A stretch of 64,000 bases of DNA from UBA6522 sp965221035 (lineage in GTDB: Bacteria; Pseudomonadota; Gammaproteobacteria; Steroidobacterales; Rariloculaceae), in assembly GCA_965221035.1 (NCBI GenBank), contig OZ244860.1:3658001-3722000 (forward strand), in the 5' to 3' direction. This document shows, in pieces, positions 27,671 to 36,110 of this stretch (positions are counted from its first letter, which is position 1; every line of letters starts with the position of its first letter). The notes under the pieces are model-generated. The model did no database searches, was not told the origin of the DNA, and saw only the letters and a program-made list of their open reading frames with translations. Made by a program: the position numbers and the translations under genes.

Positions 27671-28882
27671 TCACGACGCTTGCGCGTACAGTCGAACAAT
27701 GAACCGTTCGTCCTGCTCAATCAGGTCGGGCTCTGTGCCATTGTGTTCTTTCATGCCCTTGATGATCTTCCGGGGAATCCCCATCCCCATATGTTCCAGA
27801 TAGCGGTAGTCTCGCATGACGTCTTTCAAAATCTGGTTTCGCGCGGCCCGTGCGCCTGCCCGCATGCGCGCTGGCGTTATACCGTTGGGGAGTCTGCCAG
27901 GCGAGATGATTTCGAGCCGGTCGCTGTATATCGATAACTCGATATCCGTGCTTGTGAGCAGGTAGTCGCGATGGATGAGCGCGTTCACAATGCCCTCGCG
28001 AAGAACGTCGGCAGGATACACCGGTCGTTCCACCCGTCTCCCGCCTGTCGCTTCGACAGTCACTCGGGTATTGCGCTGAACGAAATCTAGCGCTTGCTCC
28101 ACCAGTCCGTTTTCGACTATGGCACCGTCTGTCGTAAACAGCGGGGTCATGGGACCCCGCAACACCGTACGTTCCTGTGCGTCATAGTCCTGTTGAGTTC
28201 CAGGATATGCGACGGCGTCTATCCCTGCATGTGGGAGAAATCGGTTCGGCGTCAGGCCGAATAACAGCAAACCGCCCACGGTGACGCCTTCCTCCGACAT
28301 AACCTCGGTGTTAATAAGCAGTGACTGCCACGCGTCAGTGTCTTCATTGATGGGCACGGTCTGTTCACGAATGTCACCGTAGTAATTTCGCAATCGGTGT
28401 CCGTCCAGGTTGTCGAGTCTCGCGCCGGACACAGGGCGCAACTCGGCGCTAAATCCACCTCTCTGTTGGAACAAGCGGGCGAGTTCTCCCTGACTGGCTT
28501 CCCGGCTCTGTGTCCCGACACGTATCAGGTACCGGTTGACGTGGTTATGCCAGAGCGCATGAACGTCATAGCCGCGCGTTACTCGGACAATGGCAACGTC
28601 ATTCTCGCCGTCGACTTTGCGGACCATTTCGAAAAACGGAACGATCTCCGGCCTGATCTTGTCACGGCATACGCTGATGACCCACTCCTCCAGGTCGGAA
28701 CGCGTAAGGCCCGAGACTGTCCCGTCATCCTCAACGCCGAGCAACACCACGCCACCCTCCAGATTCGAGAAAGCAACCAGTTCCTTGGCAAGATCCTGCG
28801 TGCGCAGATCGTCCCTCTTGAATTCCACCCCAGAATTCTCACCGTTCTGAATGATCTCCAGCAGCTCGGTTCGCGTTGTCAT
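27671..28882 (-). CDS. AlbA_2 (Schlafen-type) domain ATP-binding protein
   Basis: A 403-residue protein. The N-terminal AlbA_2 domain has NSGVEFKRDDL near residue 16 and GGVVLLGVEDDGTVSGL near residue 43. The C-terminal half has the RecG-related HATPase_c_4-type fold: REGIVNALIHRDY near residue 303 and YSDRLEIISPGRLPNGI. Such proteins are often annotated as helicase-related or transcriptional regulators; their biochemical role is mostly unknown. It starts 2 bp after the PHP-SMC gene and is the third gene of that operon. A paralogue lies at 44873-46108. Confidence 0.85.
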   Translation of the reverse strand: MTTRTELLEIIQNGENSGVEFKRDDLRTQDLAKELVAFSNLEGGVVLLGVEDDGTVSGLTRSDLEEWVISVCRDKIRPEIVPFFEMVRKVDGENDVAIVRVTRGYDVHALWHNHVNRYLIRVGTQSREASQGELARLFQQRGGFSAELRPVSGARLDNLDGHRLRNYYGDIREQTVPINEDTDAWQSLLINTEVMSEEGVTVGGLLLFGLTPNRFLPHAGIDAVAYPGTQQDYDAQERTVLRGPMTPLFTTDGAIVENGLVEQALDFVQRNTRVTVEATGGRRVERPVYPADVLREGIVNALIHRDYLLTSTDIELSIYSDRLEIISPGRLPNGITPARMRAGARAARNQILKDVMRDYRYLEHMGMGIPRKIIKGMKEHNGTEPDLIEQDERFIVRLYAQAS

Positions 28883-28884
28883 CC

Positions 28885-31584
28885 CTAAAACCCGTACTTG
28901 GAGCGGCGCATTTCAAAGGCGGCCTTGCCGCCTTCCAGAATTTCCTCGACCAGTTCACGCACAGACTGGGAGTCTATCGATCCCATGTGTTCTGGCGCGA
29001 TCCTCGAATAGCCTTCGTTGGCTTCGCCTGTCGCCACGAGACCGAGGATCAGTTCCGCGTCGCCCAAGACCGGTATATTGGCGTTGTGCGTCGAGAATAC
29101 GAACTGACGCCGCCGCTTTTCCTGCCGCATTATCGGCACGACTCCCTCGGTGATAAAACGGTTATCGAGATCGTCTTCCGGCTGATCGACGACGAGCGGT
29201 GCTTCCGACTCGAGCAGCAGCAGAAGCAGAACGGCGGTTGCCTTCTGCCCGGTTGAGAGCGCTTGCAACGACTGCCATACGGGTGGTTCGCCGTCCGGGG
29301 TCGTGTTCAGTTCGATTTCGGTTGTGGCCGCCAGTTCCAGTTCTTCGATCCTCATGAACAGATCGGAGTCGGCCCGCGCAATCCGTTCGGCAGCGCCGGA
29401 AGGCAGACCGTATTGATTCATCAGCGCCTCCTTGCCCTCGCGGCATGCCTGCGCGAGTTCCGGCAGCGATAGCTGGTCACGCAAGTTCAGCCGGTCAAGC
29501 GCTGCGGCAAGATTGCCTCCAATCTTCTCGCGCAGGAGCAGTTCGAGCGGTTCGCGATTGCCAGCCATCGCAACTCTGACCTTCACCCTGTCGCGAAGAT
29601 GTTGCGACACTCGCTTCGCCGCTGCCTCAATCCCTCGAAACTCTTCAGCCTTGATGTCTTCCCATTCCGCAAGCAGTTTGCGGCGCTGTTTCTTATGCAC
29701 GCCTAGGTCCCGATTCAGGTTCTCCGTCTTCTCTATCAGCGGTCTCAGTTCCTCGATTTGCCGGCGCAGCTGGATAAACTCCGCGCCGTCGATTTTCGAC
29801 CTCTGGAGTTCTCGCAGCAGCATTTCATAAGATTCCTCAATGGCATTGCGGCGTTCGCTCCAGCGCGATTTCGTATCGGCAATCGCGCGGTTGGCCTCGG
29901 CCAGCGCCTCTCCAAATTGTTCCTCAACGCTTTTTAGGTGTGCGCTCAGCGTCCCGAGCGTATTCTCAAGCTCCGCGAGAATATCTGCATTCGGAAGTCT
30001 TTCGAGCGCCTTCGGGGAGACGAACACTGTATCGACCGGCAGGCTCTCGGCCAGTTCATTCTGAAGCGTCTTGTATTGATCCAGCCGCTCCGCCAGATTG
30101 GAGAACAACCGTTCCTCCCGTATGAGCATGCTCTTGTCCTTGAGCCGCTCTTCTAGCCCAGCCTGTTGGAATCGCTTTTGCGTTTCTTCAAGTCCGGGCA
30201 ACGCCGCAAGGCGTTCTTCAAGTCTTTTCATGTCGCGGCGTATGTCGACGATCCTCCTGCGGGAGCGGTCCAACTCCAATCGGACCTTCGATTTCCGGCT
30301 GGACAGGTTCGGGTCGCGTTTCACGAATCGTTCCAGCAACCGCGTAAGCTTTTCCGAGCTCTTGGTCAATTCGGAGATTTCATGCTGGCCGTAAATTTCG
30401 ACACCTGGCATCACGTCGCGTGGCGAGAGCGTGAGAATCTCGCCCTCTTCGTCCTTAACCACGGGTGGATTCGGCACCGTTCTTTCGATTGTGTACAAGC
30501 ACTCCGACGGCTTATGTGACCGAACGAGCAACGAGATTTTCGTTCCTGATTGCAGTACGTGGTGGATAACACCCTCATGGGCCTTATGTGCCTCTCCGCC
30601 AAGCGCATCCAGACCGAGCGCATAGCGGATGCTTTCGATCATCGTGGATTTGCCAGTGCCGCGCCCACCGACCAAGACATTTAGATTACTATTGAAATGT
30701 ACGGCAGTGTCGCGCAGGAACCCACCTTCCCACGTCATCGCCAGAAACTCGGCATGAGGTTCGGGGTTCGAGTCGCTGTGCAGCCGGATGCGCGAGTCCG
30801 GGTCAAGAAACGCCTGCCGGAAGCCTTCAACAGATACCTCCGACATTTTGATGAAACAGGACGCTCTGTCTTTCTCCAGGTCTTCCGGACAGTTCACATC
30901 CGATGCGTTTAACACTGCCGGCATACGGTCGCGCTTATACTGGGCATCCTTGTTTTTTAGAATTTGCCTGATCCCTTCCGGCGCATCGTCAACCGGGCCC
31001 GGCAAGGCGCAAGCAAGCAATTCCGGTCGTTTCCAGACATTGACGCGAGATTGCCCCGAAAGTTTATTCAGCAGCCCGCCCTTGGAGGCCACATGGGCCG
31101 CAATGCAAATCGCGCCCCACTTTTTGGTGTGCTCCAAGAGTTCAATGGAATCCAGGCTGCCGGTCGGTGATGAAAGCTCGGAATCATGGATGCCGCATCG
31201 GCCGATGTAACTCTCAAGCGATTCGTCCTTGTTTGGATCGAACAGGCACAGGAAATGCACCCCGTCTTTAGTGACGGCTTCAAACCCAAAAAATGCAATT
31301 AGCCCGGCATTGCGCGCTGCACCAACGAGACTCCGGGAATGTTTCACGCGGTAATGATCTGTGACTGCGATTACCTCAATCTCATTTTTCAGGCAGGTTT
31401 CAATAATCGCCCTGTTGTAATCGTTTTCCGACGTGAAGCTACTTTTTTTGTTGTGCCGTGCAAGGTAGGCGAACGGATTGACCTGCAAGGCACAGCGATA
31501 GAACCGCGCTCCGTTAGGAAGCTCCAGAGCGTCCCGCATTCGGTCCGACTGCGAGAGTGCCAAACTGATTGACTCCGCAGTCAA
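28885..31584 (-). CDS. PHP-domain / SMC-like ATPase (TrlF/Ppl-type)
   Basis: An 899-residue protein. A PHP phosphoesterase-like domain (about residues 25-240) has TDH at 75-77, GFEAV..GVH at 100-110 and AAH at 162-164. It is fused to an SMC/RecF-type ATPase with Walker A GGRGTGKST at 306-314, a long coiled-coil middle, the signature LSTGQKA, Walker B APLVVDQPEDD and STHN near the end. The family is known as TrlF and, from memory, matches the Ppl antiphage design. Start TTG 31584 has AAGGAG eight bases upstream and overlaps the regulator stop (TTGA). Some PHP metal ligands are missing. Confidence 0.85.
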   Translation of the reverse strand: MTAESISLALSQSDRMRDALELPNGARFYRCALQVNPFAYLARHNKKSSFTSENDYNRAIIETCLKNEIEVIAVTDHYRVKHSRSLVGAARNAGLIAFFGFEAVTKDGVHFLCLFDPNKDESLESYIGRCGIHDSELSSPTGSLDSIELLEHTKKWGAICIAAHVASKGGLLNKLSGQSRVNVWKRPELLACALPGPVDDAPEGIRQILKNKDAQYKRDRMPAVLNASDVNCPEDLEKDRASCFIKMSEVSVEGFRQAFLDPDSRIRLHSDSNPEPHAEFLAMTWEGGFLRDTAVHFNSNLNVLVGGRGTGKSTMIESIRYALGLDALGGEAHKAHEGVIHHVLQSGTKISLLVRSHKPSECLYTIERTVPNPPVVKDEEGEILTLSPRDVMPGVEIYGQHEISELTKSSEKLTRLLERFVKRDPNLSSRKSKVRLELDRSRRRIVDIRRDMKRLEERLAALPGLEETQKRFQQAGLEERLKDKSMLIREERLFSNLAERLDQYKTLQNELAESLPVDTVFVSPKALERLPNADILAELENTLGTLSAHLKSVEEQFGEALAEANRAIADTKSRWSERRNAIEESYEMLLRELQRSKIDGAEFIQLRRQIEELRPLIEKTENLNRDLGVHKKQRRKLLAEWEDIKAEEFRGIEAAAKRVSQHLRDRVKVRVAMAGNREPLELLLREKIGGNLAAALDRLNLRDQLSLPELAQACREGKEALMNQYGLPSGAAERIARADSDLFMRIEELELAATTEIELNTTPDGEPPVWQSLQALSTGQKATAVLLLLLLESEAPLVVDQPEDDLDNRFITEGVVPIMRQEKRRRQFVFSTHNANIPVLGDAELILGLVATGEANEGYSRIAPEHMGSIDSQSVRELVEEILEGGKAAFEMRRSKYGF

Positions 31585-31817
31585 CCGCCCATCTCCTTCC
31601 GATTGCGGCTGTCAGCCTTCGTTCTTGCTCCGCCTTGCTCCGATTGTTCTACGTATCGTTCGACGGCGTCCCGAACGACCCAAGCCAGAGATACCTTCTT
31701 ATGCCGGGCAAGTTGTTCCAGAACCTGGTAAATGTCCGGCGGGAAGCTGATCGACGCACGGACCGATACCGCCCCTTTGGGTTTCATTCCTTGCTTGGCT
31801 TCCGTACTTCCCTTCAT
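31581..31817 (-). CDS. Ribbon-helix-helix transcriptional regulator
   Basis: A 78-residue protein with a CopG/Arc-type core: SVRASISFPPDIYQVLEQLARHKKVSLAWVVRDAVERYV (residues about 18-56), that is, one strand and two helices. Basic tails flank the core. It is the first gene of the operon and overlaps the ATPase start by 4 bp. Inverted CACCA/TGGTG elements just upstream suggest autoregulation. Confidence 0.8.
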   Translation of the reverse strand: MKGSTEAKQGMKPKGAVSVRASISFPPDIYQVLEQLARHKKVSLAWVVRDAVERYVEQSEQGGARTKADSRNRKEMGG

Positions 31818-31842
31818 ACCGCATTGGCCCCTGACTTATATT

Positions 31843-31874
31843 CACCACATTACACCATATTGGTGATCCAATAT
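31843..31874. promoter_or_regulatory. Candidate operator of the RHH operon
   Basis: CACCA occurs at 31843-31847 and again 10 bp later at 31853-31857, facing TGGTG at 31861-31865 across 3 bp. An overlapping perfect inverted repeat, ATATTGG-N4-CCAATAT, covers 31857-31874. The half-sites are one helical turn apart, as RHH dimers prefer. The cluster lies 26-57 bp upstream of the regulator ATG. Confidence 0.55.
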
Positions 31875-31975
31875 AGGCTCCATTTCGGGATGATCAGTCC
31901 GGTTCCGGCGACCGTCTCATCTTCACCCGCCGCGAGCTGTTCGACATAGTAGGTCAGGTTCGAATGCGCCATCAT
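31850..31975 (-). pseudogene. Small ORF or gene remnant upstream of the RHH operon
   Basis: A 41-codon reading (MMAHSNLTYYVEQLAAGED...) resembles the start of small PH-domain membrane proteins (YVEQ-x-LA-x-GE pattern) but stops after 41 residues. It overlaps the candidate operator. It could be a truncated remnant into which the operon was inserted. Low certainty. Confidence 0.3.
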
Positions 31976-31984
31976 CGCATAGAT

Positions 31985-32131
31985 TTACCACGATAGCGGC
32001 GGGGCGCCCCAGCCGAGAAACTGGGGCGGGACAATGACATAGAATCCGTAGAGTGGCCGGATCAGGTGCCTGTAACGCTGTTGCCATGCCGCGGTAAAAA
32101 AGCCGACTCGCCGCCTGAGACGCCATTGCAT
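31985..32131 (-). CDS. Possible small protein coupled to mscS
   Basis: A 48-codon ORF whose ATG overlaps the mscS stop (TAATG). It is basic at the start, then hydrophobic and aromatic (LYGFYVIVPPQFLGWG). The overlap suggests coupled translation, but I know no homologue and it may be chance. Confidence 0.3.
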   Translation of the reverse strand: MQWRLRRRVGFFTAAWQQRYRHLIRPLYGFYVIVPPQFLGWGAPPLSW

Positions 32132-33006
32132 TACTTGTCGGGAACCACCCGAACTGCCAGCGGCTCGTTCACATCCAGATGCACGTCGCGCTGTGGGAAC
32201 GCGACGGTGATGTCGTGCTGCTCGAACAGGTCAGCCATTCGATAGCGGATCCTGCTCCTGATCTCGTACAGAGCCCTGTCACCCCCGACATCGCACCAGA
32301 AATAGGCATCGAAAACCAGCGCATTGTCGCCGAAATCCTCAAACACGACGCGGGGAGTGGGCTCCTGCTTGACTTCCGCCTGCTCGTTCACGGCCTGCAG
32401 GATAAGCTCGGATACCCGGCGGATGGGCGATCCGTAGGCCACGCCGACGCGCACGACGGTGCGGATTTCCCGGTCGACCAGCGTCCAGTTGACCACCGTG
32501 CGTTCCAGCAAGTGGCTATTGGGCACCAGAAGATGGACGCCGTCGATGCGGCGAATGCGCGTGGAACGGTTGCCGATGCGTTCGATCGTGCCCATCCAAT
32601 TGTCGAATTCGATGAAGTCACCGATCCGGATGGGGCGCTCGGCCATGAGTATCCAGCCGCTGATGAAATTGTTGACGATATTCTGCGTGCCGAAACCGAT
32701 CCCGATGGCAAGCGCGCCCATGGCGAACGCGAGCGCGGTGATGGGAATGCCGAGCAGTTGCAGCGCCAGAAGAAAGATCAGGATCAGCGTTGCGAAAAAG
32801 ACAACGCGCTGAATCGTGTGGACCGCGTCCTGGCGAAGCCTGGTGCCCGACAGTCGGCGCGCAATCATTCGTCCCGCCAGCCTGCTGCCACCGTAACCGC
32901 CGAGCAGCAACAACAACACCCAGACAACCTGGCTGACATTGATCGTACCCCCGCCCGGCAGGTTCACGAGCGTCAACGTCCAGAGTGATTGAACCTGTTC
33001 CCACAT
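32131..33006 (-). CDS. mscS: MscS-family mechanosensitive channel
   Basis: A 291-residue small-conductance channel. It has N-terminal membrane helices, then the pore helix FAMGALAIGIGFGTQNIVNNFISG with the Gly/Ala packing pattern, followed by the MscS beta domain (PIRIGDFIEFDNWMGTIERIG) and a C-terminal alpha/beta domain. It releases solutes on hypo-osmotic shock. I start at ATG 33006; the longer reading adds Arg-rich sequence unlike a signal or helix. Confidence 0.92.
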   Translation of the reverse strand: MWEQVQSLWTLTLVNLPGGGTINVSQVVWVLLLLLGGYGGSRLAGRMIARRLSGTRLRQDAVHTIQRVVFFATLILIFLLALQLLGIPITALAFAMGALAIGIGFGTQNIVNNFISGWILMAERPIRIGDFIEFDNWMGTIERIGNRSTRIRRIDGVHLLVPNSHLLERTVVNWTLVDREIRTVVRVGVAYGSPIRRVSELILQAVNEQAEVKQEPTPRVVFEDFGDNALVFDAYFWCDVGGDRALYEIRSRIRYRMADLFEQHDITVAFPQRDVHLDVNEPLAVRVVPDK

Positions 33007-33118
33007 GTGTATTGGTATCCGGCGATGGGGACCCTGATCATCCGGGCGCGACCGCACCTGGCATCGGGTCTGTGTCGAACCATCGCGAAGCATACCCCGC
33101 AATTGCCATTGGGATCAT

Positions 33119-33282
33119 TCATTCGGGCATCTCGTCGTGGCGGACGATCGTGTCGACGAATTTCGCGGCGCCTGTTTGATTGCGGATCAGGATCTCTCTG
33201 GTCGCGGGCTCAGGGGTCGGAAGTCGCCCTGTCGCAGAACGCCGGGCTGGCGGGTTTCGTGAATGAGAATGGCGCGGGACAT
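33119..33282 (-). pseudogene. Quinone oxidoreductase N-terminal fragment (frameshifted)
   Basis: From ATG 33282 the sequence reads MSRAILIHETRQPGVLRQGDF, like the N-terminus of zinc-independent quinone oxidoreductases (Qor). After a frame change it continues EPATREILIRNQTGAAKFVDTIVR, matching the usual GEVLIRN..GLNFIDTY motif. The fragment stops after about 55 codons. It is a dead remnant, probably cut when accessory DNA entered. Confidence 0.6.
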
Positions 33283-33537
33283 TCGGGTTCTCCATGGCGC
33301 GGTTGCGAAGAAAGGTAGCGTACGGCTCACCTGCGGATAATATTGGGGCAATGGCGCCGCCGTTGGCGGTTCGCACCACGATGGGCCTCATCAGCGCTCC
33401 TATCTCGCTGGATCATGTGCGTGCTCGTCCGGCAATCGTGTTCCACAAGAGTTCTTGATGCCCGATTGGACAGTTTTACCTGAATTGACGTATTTTCCTG
33501 CCATGGCCACGAGCAATCGCACAGAGGCGGTACGACG
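33283..33537. other. Gap upstream of the Septu-like pair
   Basis: I see no gene here. TTGGAC near 33467 followed 19 bp later by TATTTT may be a promoter for the downstream plus-strand genes, but the match is weak. Confidence 0.3.
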
Positions 33538-33681
33538 ATGATGGCCGATAAGGATATGGCGGTGCGCGCAGTGGCAACCTGCTGGCTGGGAATGGCGATG
33601 CATCGCGGGAACCAGCGAAGGGTCAAGAGCGCATTGCGCATTCTGTTGACGCTGCCTTGGGCGGTAGGGTGCCGATCATGA
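33538..33681 (+). CDS. Possible leader ORF overlapping ptuA
   Basis: A 47-codon ORF (ATG 33538 or 33541) preceded by AGAGG at good spacing. Its TGA overlaps the ATG of the next gene (ATGA at 33678-33681). The peptide is not recognisable. It may couple translation to ptuA or be a real small protein. Confidence 0.35.
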   Translation: MMADKDMAVRAVATCWLGMAMHRGNQRRVKSALRILLTLPWAVGCRS

Positions 33682-34964
33682 AGCTGGCGCGTGTCGAGAT
33701 CGAAAACTATCGGGCGATCAAGAAGCTCAACCTGCCGCTGAATCCAGATCTGACAGTGCTTCACGGCGACAATGCACATGGAAAGACCAGCGTTTTGAGC
33801 GCGATCGCCACGGGTCTTGGCAGCATTCCCAAGTATTTGCCCGATGTGAAGGCGGAGGGTATCGGTTTCCGCAAATCGGACCGCCGCCTCTCTCAACCGA
33901 TGCGCGTCGGGCTAACGACTGCGAGCGGCATCACGTGGGACAGTCGGTCGGGAGGTACGCCCCGCCGAGGTGTTCAGCGGGAGTTGAAGTGCGAAATAGA
34001 CGCCATCGTAAATGCGGATCGGGATGAGCACACAGAACCGCGCACCCTCCCCATCGTAGCCTATTACGACACTGACCGGGCCGTCTTTGAGCAACCCCAG
34101 CGCCGCAGGGGATTCAAGACCGAATTTCCACGTTATGCGGCGCTTCAAGGCGCGTTGAATGCCCGGACCGAATTTCGGGAATTCTTCAATTGGTTCTACG
34201 CCAAGGAGAATGAAGAACTGAGGGAGCAAAAGGAACACCAGGACTTCCACCTCCATCTCAAGGAGTTGCAGTGCGTGCGCAGGGCCATCACAACCATGCT
34301 CCCTGGTGTATCCGATCCGAAAATCGCTTTCCGTCCGCTTCGCTTCGTCGTATCCGTACAGCCGGACGCCGGTAAGCGGGAAGAACTCTCCATCGACCAG
34401 TTGAGCGGCGGTTACCGAATCATGCTCGCCCTGGCGGCGGATCTGGCGCGACGGATGGCTCAGGGGAATCCGCATCTCGTCGATCCTCTCCAGTCGGAAG
34501 CGGTCGTACTGATCGACGAGATCGAGCTTCACCTCCACCCTTCGTGGCAGCAGAGGGTCCTGGCCGATCTCGCGAGGACCTTTCCCAATGCCCAGTTCAT
34601 CGTCTCCACGCACAGCCCGCAGGTTCTGACGACCGCTAAACCGGCAAATGTTGTTGAGCTTCGGCGCGAGGGGGATGGAGATGGAATTGTGGCGGAGCCA
34701 GCCACCGCTCCGACGTACGGCGCGGAAGCGGGTGATGTGCTTGCGACGGTGATGGGAGTGGACGAACGTCCACGCGGAAACGAGTTTGCACAGACGTTGG
34801 CGCATTACACAAGTCTTGTAGCAGATGGGAAGGGAGAGTCCCGGGCGGCCGTCACCCTGCGTCGCGAGCTGGACGAATTGTCACCGTATGATCCTGCGCT
34901 CGACCGGGCCGACATCGAGATCAGGCGCCGCAAACTGCTTGAGAGCATGGGCAACTCACGGTGA
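33678..34964 (+). CDS. ptuA: Septu-like AAA ATPase (PtuA-type)
   Basis: A 428-residue RecF/SMC-like ATPase. Walker A is GDNAHGKTS at residues 30-38; the ABC-type signature is QLSGGYRIMLALA; Walker B is VVLIDEIELHLHPSWQ; the switch His is in STHSPQVL. The YYDTDRAVFEQPQRRR segment is common to ATPases paired with TIGR02646-type HNH genes. With the next gene it forms an ATPase-nuclease pair like Septu or the effector part of Ec78/Ec83 retrons. No reverse transcriptase is present nearby. It overlaps the nuclease gene by 4 bp. Confidence 0.8.
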   Translation: MKLARVEIENYRAIKKLNLPLNPDLTVLHGDNAHGKTSVLSAIATGLGSIPKYLPDVKAEGIGFRKSDRRLSQPMRVGLTTASGITWDSRSGGTPRRGVQRELKCEIDAIVNADRDEHTEPRTLPIVAYYDTDRAVFEQPQRRRGFKTEFPRYAALQGALNARTEFREFFNWFYAKENEELREQKEHQDFHLHLKELQCVRRAITTMLPGVSDPKIAFRPLRFVVSVQPDAGKREELSIDQLSGGYRIMLALAADLARRMAQGNPHLVDPLQSEAVVLIDEIELHLHPSWQQRVLADLARTFPNAQFIVSTHSPQVLTTAKPANVVELRREGDGDGIVAEPATAPTYGAEAGDVLATVMGVDERPRGNEFAQTLAHYTSLVADGKGESRAAVTLRRELDELSPYDPALDRADIEIRRRKLLESMGNSR

Positions 34965-35710
34965 AGTGTATCCGGGCGCTGGACGGGCCTACTCCCGGTC
35001 TTGTCGACTATGTCGACTGCGACGGCGAGCAGGCGAATTGGGACGGTTTTCGCAGTCACCAAGCCGGCGACGCTTACCTGGAGCTTGTATCAGCACTTCA
35101 GAACGTCCAACACGGACTATGTGGCTATTGCGAAATCGACGTCACGGATCAAGACAGACAAGTCGAGCACGTCATTCCGCAAAGCAATCAGGCGCAAGGT
35201 GCAATTCTTGCCCTCGACGCAACGAACATGATCGTCTGTTGCAAGGGTGGAACTTGGCAAACCGCCGATGTTGCGCGATGGCGGCCCCCTCCAAAACGCA
35301 ACCGCAGCTGCGGTGAAGCCAAGCAGGATTCGGTGGACCCAGATTTCGTCGATCCGAGGATGTTGCCGGCGTTGCCGTCGCTGACTCGCGTGCGCTTCGA
35401 CGGCCGGATCGCGGCCGATAACGAAGCCTGCGTCGGCGCTTCCTTTGATGCCGGCAAGGTCGACAAGACTATTGACATTCTGGGATTGAACGTAGAGCGC
35501 TTACGGCTGGCTCGGGAAAAACGCTGGCAGGCCCTCAGCGAAAACTGGCAGGAGTATCTCGATGACCCGCAGGTAATGCAGAAGGCCACTCGCATGGAGC
35601 TGCTTCCTGCGGAGGGCGGCCGTTTGTCGAGATTCTTCTCAACAAGCCGATCGTTTTTCGGCCCGGTTGCCGAACTGGTTCTGGCGGAACCGCCCCAAGC
35701 GTGGATATAG
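34961..35710 (+). CDS. ptuB: HNH nuclease (PtuB / TIGR02646-type)
   Basis: A 249-residue protein with the TIGR02646-like motif CGYCE near residue 50, EHVIPQS near residue 70 (catalytic His), the Asn of DATNMIVCC, and a later SCGEAK Cys. These form a zinc-bound HNH fold that cuts DNA in Septu systems. GTG 34961 overlaps the ATPase stop (GTGA), so the two are coupled. It is the probable effector of the pair. Confidence 0.8.
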   Translation: MKCIRALDGPTPGLVDYVDCDGEQANWDGFRSHQAGDAYLELVSALQNVQHGLCGYCEIDVTDQDRQVEHVIPQSNQAQGAILALDATNMIVCCKGGTWQTADVARWRPPPKRNRSCGEAKQDSVDPDFVDPRMLPALPSLTRVRFDGRIAADNEACVGASFDAGKVDKTIDILGLNVERLRLAREKRWQALSENWQEYLDDPQVMQKATRMELLPAEGGRLSRFFSTSRSFFGPVAELVLAEPPQAWI

Positions 35711-36110
35711 GCCGGGCTCTGGGACTCGCCTGCTAGTGTGGGGGCTGCCTAATTTATGAACTCGGTACCCATGGCGACTTTGTCGCTACGCGCCGAAAGA
35801 TCAATGCTGTGCGTCCACGAGGCAAGCGTTTCAATGGCCAAGCGTACAGATACGCCCGAGTATTTTGACACGTTACTCTCTTTCCCTCGTTTGCCTGCCG
35901 TTCGACTCTCTCCCTTTCGTCAGGTCCCATCGACTCGTTCGCGGTAACTTGCAGCTGGACAAGTAAGCCAATATCGAATCGAGACGGAGCGTTAGCCAGA
36001 TCCGCAACAATCGATGTGGCTATGCCTTTGATCCGACCTGCTCCATTTCGGGTCGAAACATAGAAGTTAGGGTAGAGTATCTGAACGGACGTTAAGAGGT
36101 GGTTGATAAC
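35711..36110. other. 400-bp gap without a supported gene
   Basis: Base composition falls towards AT along this stretch. A 63-codon reading at 35756-35947 has no ribosome-binding site and no recognisable motif. The last 17 bases hold the AAGAGG site of the next gene. Confidence 0.5.

Noticed and set aside
33678..35710. Retron reading of the PtuA/PtuB pair
   Set aside because: No reverse transcriptase gene and no msr/msd-like structure is visible on either side, so only the effector-type pair is claimed.
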